Part shown: positions 1 through 5,436 of the stretch, piece by piece
Position numbering within the stretch: the first letter of the stretch is position 1
How the letters are laid out: each line of letters starts with the position of its first letter
Assembly (NCBI GenBank): GCA_002342225.1
Contig: DDPO01000172.1
Location: 7,392-12,827, forward strand
From: Bdellovibrionaceae bacterium UBA2466
GTDB lineage: Bacteria; Bdellovibrionota; FAC87; UBA2466
Direction: 5' to 3'
Length of the DNA: 5,436 nt
Position numbers and translations under genes: made by a program
Notes under the pieces: model-generated
What the model saw: the letters and a program-made list of their open reading frames with translations, nothing else
The model's database searches: none
Told to the model about the DNA's origin: nothing

Positions 1-2
1 GA

Positions 3-1259
3 AGTTGGGGCGATTCTAATAATAATTGCTCTGCCAACTGGAGAGAACTTGATTGGAAATTAGCACCTTTTATTGATCTCAATGCCAGATACTTTAGCTT
101 CCCGTTCAAAATTCCAAAGGGTCAAAGAATACAATTTAAGGTCGAGGGATCTTTTCCCTACGCGCGATATTTTAGTTTCCATACTTACGATCAGGAGACT
201 GAAAATGCGATTTCTCATCTGACCGATTATGCAATCTCTCCCGACTCGCAATCAGTAAACCCTTTTCAAATCGGAGTAGACCGTTACAGTTCCAATCGAA
301 AATTTTCGGTTTGGATAACCCCTTCTCAAGAAGCCTGCACCACTGAACAAAAGCTCATTATACCTTTTGATGACGCCCGAGATCGTGCAGCAGACATTTG
401 GGTGAGAGTTTACGCCAATGAAACAGAAAAGATTGAACTACCCCAAATCTATGCTTTTGATGACTCCATGAACCCCATTCCTTGTCCAAAAATTGTAAAT
501 AAGGAATGGAGTATCGCAACGACTGCAGGACCCTATGGTTTGAGAATCCCCTCAGAAGAGCACCAAGGAAGAGCCCCACTTCCATTCAAGAATGGTGATG
601 TTCATTTTTTTAGACCCAGCACTGACTCCTTGGGTGCTAATATGGATAACCTTTATCTTTTCTCAAGGCTTGATGGAAAAGCCCTCTTTAGACCTCTTAC
701 TATCAAAGGCCGAAGAGAGCGACGAATTCTAAAAAAGAACAATGCAATTCTTAACATTGGCAATATCACTGCATTTTCCTTTGAAGTTCCATCTTTCCCT
801 GACACCAAATCAAAACTCCAATATTTCTCTGGCGAGGAGGATGTTCGCTATTGGTCAATCTGTCTTTCGGGTCCAGATACATATACAAGTGCCTGCATGA
901 TGGATTCCCAAGTCAGAACATTTGAAGGTCGAGATGGAAAAAGATATGCGATATTTGTCATAGGCCCCAATGAGCCCCAGCTTAAATTCGAGGTTACTAA
1001 ACTTGGGTACAACTATCTCGATCACTCAGAGCATCGAGTTCCTCTTATATTTTATCGACAAATGCTACCTAGACCCGATTTTGATGGGAGAGTTGATGTC
1101 GTAAAACCAATTCCCCCTTCGGACTCTCAAAACCAAAATGTCCTTTGGAATTTCTTCGCAGAGTCGTACATTGGGAAATACTCTCCCTTAGGAAGACAGT
1201 GCTGGCTTGACTCGGGCTTTTTGCAATCTTTCTGTGGTCTTAAGAAAAACTTGAGATGA
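3..1259 (+). CDS. Conserved protein of unknown function, 5' end outside window
   Basis: The frame is open from the left edge to a TGA at 1257-1259, giving 418 visible residues. A GTG at 402 could be taken as a start, but the upstream residues are clearly coding and continuous with it, so the true start lies before the window. Counting from the codon at 3, residues 51-63 read FPYARYFSFHTYD. They are followed by a DYAISPDSQSVNPF segment (about 78-91) and RVYANETEKIELPQIYAF. From memory, this order (an IP-K-G strand, a P-ARY-SF--YD motif, an I-PD---NPF motif, then a V-R-Y strand) recurs in uncharacterised bacterial proteins, loosely reminiscent of DUF1214-type folds; I cannot name a family with certainty. 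The visible part has no transmembrane segment and no recognised catalytic motif. Seven cysteines are scattered through it, two near the C-terminus (QCW and SFCG). A signal peptide could exist in the missing N-terminus. Function is unknown. It converges on the DUF2490 gene with a 5-nt gap. Confidence 0.85.
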   Translation, partial: SWGDSNNNCSANWRELDWKLAPFIDLNARYFSFPFKIPKGQRIQFKVEGSFPYARYFSFHTYDQETENAISHLTDYAISPDSQSVNPFQIGVDRYSSNRKFSVWITPSQEACTTEQKLIIPFDDARDRAADIWVRVYANETEKIELPQIYAFDDSMNPIPCPKIVNKEWSIATTAGPYGLRIPSEEHQGRAPLPFKNGDVHFFRPSTDSLGANMDNLYLFSRLDGKALFRPLTIKGRRERRILKKNNAILNIGNITAFSFEVPSFPDTKSKLQYFSGEEDVRYWSICLSGPDTYTSACMMDSQVRTFEGRDGKRYAIFVIGPNEPQLKFEVTKLGYNYLDHSEHRVPLIFYRQMLPRPDFDGRVDVVKPIPPSDSQNQNVLWNFFAESYIGKYSPLGRQCWLDSGFLQSFCGLKKNLR

Positions 1260-1264
1260 ATCTC

Positions 1265-1954
1265 TTAGAAAGTCGCGTTCAAACAGTAATAAAAAATATG
1301 ATTTGTACGATCCTCAATCGACCGAGGCTTACGAATGTAATTATTCATGTAGCCAAAATCAGAATTCAAATTTTTTGACCAAATATAATTAAACCCCAAT
1401 ACCAAACGATTTTGATCAAAACCAGATACTGGCCCTGATATGGCCGTCGTATTCAGATTGAAAAACAACTCATTGGCCAGAAGTACACGTAAGTTAGAAC
1501 TTCCTAACCAATAGTGAAGAGATCTTAGTTGATACCTTAGCCGATAAGCTTTATCGATGGTCGTATTAAGGGCACGGTGTTCAGCACGAAAACGGTGAGC
1601 AAACAGGCTAGATCCCCCTGCCCCGTGACTAAAGATGTATTGTAAAAAAAGACGAGTTTCATTAGAGGCACTGGGAGAGAAGTTTCCCTGCCATAAAAAT
1701 CCAGCTCCTACCGAATGGTGTGAATTAATAGTATAGATAGGTGCTAAACGAGCGATCATAGACGCTAGTTCGCCCTCGGAGTATGAAATCCGCGGTTGAA
1801 CTTCCGTAAAAAGACCTAGAGAATCATTGAAATTGAGTGTTTGATTAATTTGAACCCAATTTTCAATTTTATTATCGGCTTGGACTGACCCATTCAAAAT
1901 AAGACTTAAACAAAAAAGACAACCCAAACTTTTAAAAAATTTTGAGAAATTCAA
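1265..1954 (-). CDS. DUF2490 family protein, probable outer-membrane beta-barrel
   Basis: A 229-residue protein. Residues 1-26 form a signal peptide: a Lys-containing N-region, a hydrophobic core GCLFCLSLIL, and a likely signal peptidase I site after SVQA26. The mature part starts near the W33 typical of DUF2490 and has alternating amphipathic segments suggesting beta-strands. Family-like motifs are FRAEHR (122-127), RLRYQLR (138-144), NELFFN (161-166) and FDQNRLVLGFNY (179-190), then GYMNNYIR. It ends in Phe229, as expected for a BAM-assembled outer-membrane protein. The length fits the family (roughly 200-250 residues). DUF2490 proteins have no established biochemical role; a small barrel or porin-like protein is an inference. 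The TTG at 1954-1952 is chosen because a purine-rich AAAGGGGG lies 4 nt upstream and the signal peptide begins directly there. It is transcribed divergently from the SDR gene and is probably monocistronic. Confidence 0.88.
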   Translation of the reverse strand: MNFSKFFKSLGCLFCLSLILNGSVQADNKIENWVQINQTLNFNDSLGLFTEVQPRISYSEGELASMIARLAPIYTINSHHSVGAGFLWQGNFSPSASNETRLFLQYIFSHGAGGSSLFAHRFRAEHRALNTTIDKAYRLRYQLRSLHYWLGSSNLRVLLANELFFNLNTTAISGPVSGFDQNRLVLGFNYIWSKNLNSDFGYMNNYIRKPRSIEDRTNHIFYYCLNATF

Positions 1955-1958
1955 AGGT

Positions 1959-1966
1959 CCCCCTTT
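1959..1966 (-). promoter_or_regulatory. Ribosome binding site for the DUF2490 gene
   Basis: On the minus strand AAAGGGGG precedes the TTG start at 1954 with a 4-nt gap (ACCT). It is strongly purine-rich and complementary to most of the anti-Shine-Dalgarno core. It supports the TTG start in the absence of an in-frame ATG at the beginning of the signal peptide. Confidence 0.65.
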
Positions 1967-1984
1967 AATGAGCTATGGTTGCAA

Positions 1985-2012
1985 ATCATACCAATGCTGA
2001 ATAAGAAAGCAA
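1985..2012 (-). promoter_or_regulatory. Candidate sigma-70 extended -10 promoter for the DUF2490 gene
   Basis: On the minus strand, TATGAT (1990-1985) matches five of six -10 consensus positions and is preceded by TGG, giving an extended -10 element (TGG-TATGAT). A weak -35, TTGCTT (2012-2007), sits 16 nt upstream. The predicted start of transcription is near 1978, giving a leader of about 24 nt that contains the ribosome binding site. This is inferred from consensus only. Confidence 0.45.
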
Positions 2013-2031
2013 AGTATGAGATATTCTAACC

Positions 2032-2037
2032 GAAGGA
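2032..2037 (+). promoter_or_regulatory. Ribosome binding site for the SDR gene
   Basis: GAAGGA lies 6 nt upstream of the ATG at 2044, a good Shine-Dalgarno match at normal spacing, and fixes the start of the SDR gene. No convincing -10/-35 pair for this gene was found in the 89-bp intergenic region. The best -10-like hexamer, TATTCT at 2022-2027, would leave an implausibly short leader. Confidence 0.65.
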
Positions 2038-2043
2038 ACAACT

Positions 2044-2892
2044 ATGAACTCTACTACTCAACTTGAAAACAAAACTATTTTAGTGACTGGTGCTAACTCT
2101 GGGATTGGCTTTGTGACCGCTAAAAACCTTGCCGCAAAGGGTGCAAAAGTGATTTTGGCTTGCAGGTCAGAAGAAAAAGCTGAAGCAGCGATATCGGCTA
2201 TAAAAAGTGACTTACCCAAATCCAAACTCGAATTTCTCGCACTAGATCTCGCAAATTTAAAGCTGACTCGGCAAGCAGCTGAGAAAGTTCTTAAAACCCA
2301 AGAGCGATTGGATGTCCTTATCAACAATGCTGGACTTTTCGGAACTAGGGGTACTACTGTGGACGGATTCGAAATGCACTTTGGAACAAATCATCTAGGA
2401 CCTTATTTGTTCACTAGGCTTTTAACTCCCCTTCTCAAAAAAACAGCCCCAGCTCGAATTGTAGTTGTCTCAAGCCACGGGCACTACAGTGCGAGGAAAA
2501 TGAATTTTGACCACTTTCAAGGATTTACCCGTTCGCGTTGGTCTTTTCCCGAATATGCGACATCAAAGTTGTGTAATGTCCTGTTTGCTAAATCCCTAGC
2601 TAAAAACCTAGAAGGAACTGGAATTTCGGTCTACTCCCTGCACCCTGGCATTATCGCATCAGAAATTTGGCGAAACTTTCCTCAGCCCATCAAGTGGATA
2701 GTTACTCGCCCCATGATTTCGAATGAGGAGGGGGCTTTGACAACTCTGTACTGTGCCACGGAGCCTTCTCTAGGATCAGAAACTGGTCTTTACTATGATA
2801 AATGCAAGCCCAGAACCCCCTCCAGCCTTGCAAGAGATTCTGAGCTGGCTGAAAAACTTTGGCTTAAAAGTGCTGAGTGGACTGGATTTTAA
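2044..2892 (+). CDS. SDR-family NAD(P)-dependent oxidoreductase, retinol-dehydrogenase-like
   Basis: A 282-residue short-chain dehydrogenase/reductase, expected to be a soluble cytosolic Rossmann-fold enzyme that interconverts a carbonyl and an alcohol. Visible motifs: the cofactor-binding TGANSGIG at 15-22; a basic Arg41 in ACRS after the second strand, which favours NADP(H) over NAD(H); a DL pair at 68-69; the NNAG motif at 94-97; Asn116 in TNHLG; VVVSS with the likely catalytic Ser at 143 or 144; the YATSK motif with Tyr171 and Lys175; and HPG at 200-202 closing the cofactor site. The ACRS motif and the roughly 27-residue Ser-to-Tyr spacing resemble the retinol dehydrogenase / WW-domain oxidoreductase-like branch, in which many bacterial members have unknown substrates, so retinol itself should not be assumed. 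Length is typical, all catalytic residues are present, and the ATG has a good ribosome binding site. It is the first gene of a likely three-gene cluster. Confidence 0.93.
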   Translation: MNSTTQLENKTILVTGANSGIGFVTAKNLAAKGAKVILACRSEEKAEAAISAIKSDLPKSKLEFLALDLANLKLTRQAAEKVLKTQERLDVLINNAGLFGTRGTTVDGFEMHFGTNHLGPYLFTRLLTPLLKKTAPARIVVVSSHGHYSARKMNFDHFQGFTRSRWSFPEYATSKLCNVLFAKSLAKNLEGTGISVYSLHPGIIASEIWRNFPQPIKWIVTRPMISNEEGALTTLYCATEPSLGSETGLYYDKCKPRTPSSLARDSELAEKLWLKSAEWTGF

Positions 2893-2912
2893 AAACGTGT
2901 TACGACCCCTTC

Positions 2913-3362
2913 ATGAAAAAAGTCTTACTATTTATTCTTTGTCTTTCCTCATTGTCCTTAGGTCACTATGCGGTTATCAGTCGACCGCTGCGAAGTCTAA
3001 ATCTCGACAAAATTAAAAATGACCTCAGACTGGAAGAGGCCCAGAAACAGGAAAAGCTATTTCCTAGCGCCATCAAAGCGGAAGAGGCAGTCGCTCTTGC
3101 TCTTGTGAGTTTTTTAAACGATTCAAGCCACATCGAGAGCCCTTTGGCATTGGCTGGGACAGAAGAGGCCCTTTTCAGCCATCTGAATCAATACTCCTCT
3201 GAAATCACTTTTCTCTTGGTGGGAGAAGAGGCCGAACCTGGGGAACAGGTAAATCAAAATTGGGTCATTCAATTAAAAATGCCTACCCTATCTGATCATA
3301 TCTTTTTTGCCGTTGTAAAAAGGGACGGCTCACGTTGCCCGTACAATTACGGATTTAATTAA
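2913..3362 (+). CDS. Small exported or membrane-anchored protein of unknown function
   Basis: A 149-residue protein that I do not recognise. It starts MKKVLLFILCLSSLSLG, a classic signal-peptide or signal-anchor sequence (two Lys, then about 14 hydrophobic residues). There is no proper lipobox around Cys10, and the cleavage site is uncertain (possibly after HYA20). Next comes a charged, probably helical stretch (about 29-68, rich in Glu, Lys, Leu and Ala), then a mixed region containing a QNWVIQLKMP strand and a C-terminal RDGSRCPYNYGFN tail with a single Cys142. A GTG at 2877 would add 12 residues and overlap the SDR gene by 16 nt. The ATG at 2913 is preferred because it places the signal sequence at the N-terminus, but neither start has a clear Shine-Dalgarno sequence. 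The stop TAA shares its last A with the ATG of the ABC-F gene, suggesting translational coupling. It is probably located in the envelope. Confidence 0.75.
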   Translation: MKKVLLFILCLSSLSLGHYAVISRPLRSLNLDKIKNDLRLEEAQKQEKLFPSAIKAEEAVALALVSFLNDSSHIESPLALAGTEEALFSHLNQYSSEITFLLVGEEAEPGEQVNQNWVIQLKMPTLSDHIFFAVVKRDGSRCPYNYGFN

Positions 3363-5182
3363 TGAATATTTTACTGTCTGCGCAAAGCATTCAGAAATCA
3401 TTTGGAGTTAGGCCCCTTTTTAAAAGTTTGAGTTTTGTCATCGCGGAAAAAGAACGCATAGGACTCATCGGGGCCAATGGGGCGGGAAAGTCCACTCTTC
3501 TAAAAATTCTTTCCGGAAAAATGGAAGCTGATGAAGGAAATCTTTCTTTCCAAAAGGGACTCAGGGTCGGTTTTCTCGAGCAATCACCCCAACTAGACCC
3601 CGAGACAACTATTGAAGAGGCCATTTTTTCCGGAGTTGCCGATCCCTCATCCACCGAAGCCCACGCCTTGGTTCACGAATGGATTTCGAAGCTTAACCTA
3701 GAATCTCAAGGCTTTTCAGCACATTCAAAAGTCGCAAATCTCTCTGGAGGATGGCAGAAGAAAGTAGCGCTAGCCAAAGAGCTCGTAAAGGAACCAGAGC
3801 TATTACTTTTAGACGAGCCAACCAATCACTTGGATTTAGATAGTATTTTATGGCTAGAGGCTCTTTTGATTCGTGCGCCGTTTGCTGTAGTTGTGATTAC
3901 CCATGACCGTGTCTTCTTGCAAAATGTAACCAATCGTATTCTTGAATTGGGTCACCAATACGCTCAAGGTGTTTTAGATGTCCCAGGCGATTATGCCACG
4001 TATCTTGAATTAAAAGAATCAACCCTCTCCCAACAAAGAGTAGAGGAAATTACTTTAAAAAATAAATTACGAAGAGAAACAGAATGGTTACGGCGCGGAC
4101 CCAAAGCTAGAACCACGAAACAGAAAGCTCGAATAGACCGAGCTACTGACCTTCAATTGGATGTCAAAGAGCTTGAATACCGCAATCAGACTCGGAATGT
4201 TTCCCTAGAGTTTCAATCAGCGAAAAAACAACCGAACAGACTGATTGAAGCTAAGAACATTTCTAAATCCTACGGGAACAAAACACTTTTTAAAGACTTC
4301 AACCTATTTATTGGTCCCGGCAGTTGCATTGGTCTTTTAGGAAGAAATGGTTGTGGAAAATCGACCCTTATCCGATGTTTATTGGGACAAGAATCCACAG
4401 ACTCAGGCAATATTGTTCGAGCAGAAACCTTAAGTGTTGCCTATTTCGAGCAAAAACGAGAATCTTTAGATCTTTCTCTTTCAGTTCAAAAAACTATTTG
4501 TCCCGGCGGAGATACTGTGATTTATCGCGGGGAACCAGTGCACATTCGAGGATATCTCGGAAGATTTCTTTTTTCGTCCGAGCAAATTCAACTCCCTGTG
4601 GGCAAACTCTCTGGGGGGGAACAATCAAGGCTTCTACTTGCAAAGCTGATGTTAAAAGAGGCTAAAATTCTCGTGCTGGATGAACCTACCAATGACCTCG
4701 ACATAGAAACACTCGATGTTTTACAGCAATGCCTTTCCGACTTTGATGGGGGAATCATTATTGTTACCCACGACAGGTATTTTTTGGACCAAGTAGCAAC
4801 GGAAATCATCGCTTTTCCAGACCTAGACCAAACCAACGGTTCGCTTATTAAGTTTGCCGATCTATCTCAATGGGAAACTTGGAGAAATAACAATCAAATT
4901 CTCAAGTCTCCCAAAAAAACCACTGAGGTCAATGATTCGCTCAAAAAGAAAAAAAAGATGAGCTATCACGAAGTCAGAGAGCTCAGTTTGATGGAAGGAA
5001 AGATTCAAGAAGCAGAAGCAGTTCTGGAACAGCTACAAGCAGAGTCATCCCAGCCTGATATTCAAAGTAATTCTAAAAAACTGACCGATATTTATCAGGC
5101 GATTGCCGAAGCACAAGAAAAAGTAGAGCAACTTTATCAGCGATGGTCTGAACTTGAAGCCAAATCTAGTGGCTCTGACTAG
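3362..5182 (+). CDS. uup: ABC-F family ATPase, Uup type
   Basis: A 606-residue protein with two ATP-binding cassettes and no transmembrane segments, as expected of soluble ABC-F proteins. NBD1: Walker A GANGAGKST (37-45), Q-loop Gln74, signature LSGGW (127-131), Walker B with DEPTNHLD (151-158, catalytic Glu152), switch His181. The interdomain linker contains WLRRGPKARTTKQKAR (242-257), the basic ABC-F segment that reaches toward the ribosomal peptidyl-tRNA site. NBD2: Walker A GRNGCGKST (327-335), Gln364, signature LSGGE (416-420), DEPTNDLD (440-447, Glu441), His470. After a Lys-rich stretch (528-532), MSYHEVREL opens a C-terminal coiled-coil (about 533-603), the feature that separates Uup from EttA and other short ABC-F members. 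E. coli Uup is about 635 residues, so this is full length with both ATPase sites intact. E. coli Uup associates with ribosomes, binds DNA through its C-terminal domain and affects precise transposon excision; the same role here is inferred. It overlaps the upstream gene by 1 nt and has no Shine-Dalgarno sequence of its own. Confidence 0.95.
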   Translation: MNILLSAQSIQKSFGVRPLFKSLSFVIAEKERIGLIGANGAGKSTLLKILSGKMEADEGNLSFQKGLRVGFLEQSPQLDPETTIEEAIFSGVADPSSTEAHALVHEWISKLNLESQGFSAHSKVANLSGGWQKKVALAKELVKEPELLLLDEPTNHLDLDSILWLEALLIRAPFAVVVITHDRVFLQNVTNRILELGHQYAQGVLDVPGDYATYLELKESTLSQQRVEEITLKNKLRRETEWLRRGPKARTTKQKARIDRATDLQLDVKELEYRNQTRNVSLEFQSAKKQPNRLIEAKNISKSYGNKTLFKDFNLFIGPGSCIGLLGRNGCGKSTLIRCLLGQESTDSGNIVRAETLSVAYFEQKRESLDLSLSVQKTICPGGDTVIYRGEPVHIRGYLGRFLFSSEQIQLPVGKLSGGEQSRLLLAKLMLKEAKILVLDEPTNDLDIETLDVLQQCLSDFDGGIIIVTHDRYFLDQVATEIIAFPDLDQTNGSLIKFADLSQWETWRNNNQILKSPKKTTEVNDSLKKKKKMSYHEVRELSLMEGKIQEAEAVLEQLQAESSQPDIQSNSKKLTDIYQAIAEAQEKVEQLYQRWSELEAKSSGSD

Positions 5183-5187
5183 ACTTA

Positions 5188-5436
5188 TTAAACCCCACAA
5201 AAACAGCCCATCGTGATGTCGGTCGTTTGTCGGTTACGCACTTGACTGGGGCCATAGCAAAATTGACCCGCCTGTGTAGCTCCATTTACTTGCCCCTGAG
5301 CGATACACCTACGATTGGGCCGACAACCATAAACAAAGCTCAAAACTCCGCGAGACGAAGCTGGAACGACCTCACCCGAAGAACAATAGGCGCCCTCGGG
5401 GCTTGGTTTGGAAATCAATCCCAGATTATTACAAAC
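5188..5436 (-). CDS. Cysteine-rich protein of unknown function, 5' end outside window
   Basis: An open minus-strand frame runs from the right edge to a TAA at 5190-5188, giving 82 visible residues. A TTG at 5418 could be called as a start, but the frame stays open to the edge without a stop, so the gene most likely begins beyond the window. The fragment holds seven cysteines (visible residues 2, 18, 38, 44, 60, 78, 80) among Gly, Ser, Asn and Gln, with no hydrophobic segment, and ends MGCFCGV. This composition suggests a disulfide-bonded extracytoplasmic domain; that, and the expectation of a signal peptide upstream, are inferences. I do not recognise a family. Its reality is supported by the tight convergent packing against uup (5-nt gap) and the lack of a competing plus-strand frame. 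It could still be a chance frame. Confidence 0.6.
   Translation of the reverse strand, partial: VCNNLGLISKPSPEGAYCSSGEVVPASSRGVLSFVYGCRPNRRCIAQGQVNGATQAGQFCYGPSQVRNRQTTDITMGCFCGV

Noticed and set aside
402..1259. GTG at 402 as the real start of the first gene
   Set aside because: The same frame is open back to base 3 and the upstream residues carry the strongest motifs (FPYARYFSFHTYD), so the gene is truncated by the window rather than starting here.
1241..1267. Possible intrinsic terminator for the DUF2490 gene: on the minus strand a GAGA-TTCA-TCTC hairpin followed by a short T run
   Set aside because: The stem is only 4 bp and not GC-rich, and the T run starts a few bases later; too weak to call.
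1979..2007. TTGCAA - 17 nt - TAAGAA as a promoter for the SDR gene
   Set aside because: The -10 matches only about half the consensus. Spacing is right but the evidence is too weak to annotate.
2877..2912. GTG at 2877 as the start of the small exported protein
   Set aside because: It would put 12 residues, including Asp, Cys and Pro, before the signal sequence and overlap the SDR gene, with no ribosome binding site. The ATG at 2913 places MKKVLLF at the N-terminus.
3391..3654. Antisense open frames inside the SDR and uup genes
   Set aside because: They lie opposite strongly conserved coding sequence, have no ribosome binding sites and no recognisable protein features; they are shadows of the real genes.
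4324..4665. Plus-strand out-of-frame open frame inside uup
   Set aside because: It overlaps NBD2 of uup in another frame, has a composition rich in Arg, Ser and Lys without motifs, and no start signals.
5158..5174. AGCCA / TGGCT hairpin at the end of uup
   Set aside because: A 5-bp stem with a 7-nt loop inside coding sequence and no T run on either strand; not a credible terminator.
3362..5182. uup as an antibiotic-resistance ABC-F protein (Vga, Lsa or Msr type)
   Set aside because: The linker is the ordinary Uup type and a Uup-type C-terminal coiled-coil is present; there is no extended resistance-type interdomain loop and no resistance context.

Overview
This 5.4 kb window is compactly organised bacterial DNA, moderately AT-rich by eye. 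The organism is probably Gram-negative, because the second gene encodes an exported protein that looks like an outer-membrane beta-barrel (DUF2490 type, terminal Phe). Taxonomy cannot be fixed from this window; a Bdellovibrionota or deltaproteobacterial-type genome is only a guess. No rRNA, tRNA, CRISPR array, IS element or phage gene is visible.

Layout, left to right: (1) the 3' part of a plus-strand gene (3-1259), open at the left edge, for an uncharacterised conserved protein with a PYARYFSFHTYD-type motif. (2) A convergent minus-strand gene (1265-1954) for a DUF2490 protein with a signal peptide, a TTG start, a strong ribosome binding site and a plausible extended -10 promoter. (3) An 89-bp divergent intergenic region. 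(4) A three-gene plus-strand cluster: an SDR oxidoreductase of the retinol-dehydrogenase-like type (2044-2892), a small exported or membrane-anchored protein of unknown function (2913-3362), and a full-length ABC-F ATPase of the Uup type (3362-5182). (5) A convergent minus-strand gene (5188-5436), open at the right edge, for the C-terminal part of a cysteine-rich protein.

The SDR, small protein and Uup genes are packed with a 20-nt gap and then a 1-nt overlap (TAATG). Neither downstream start has a clear Shine-Dalgarno sequence, so the three are probably co-transcribed, with Uup translation coupled to the small protein. Their products do not form an obvious pathway: a cytosolic NADP-type reductase, an envelope protein and a ribosome-associated ATPase. 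Both convergent gene pairs have only 5 nt between stop codons, leaving no room for separate terminators.

I see no convincing novel multi-gene system. The most interesting items are the uncharacterised partial gene with its repeated ARYFSF motif, the small gene coupled to uup, a dnaX-like A AAA AAG site just before the Uup C-terminal domain, the paired repeats in the divergent promoter region, and the cysteine-rich fragment at the right edge.
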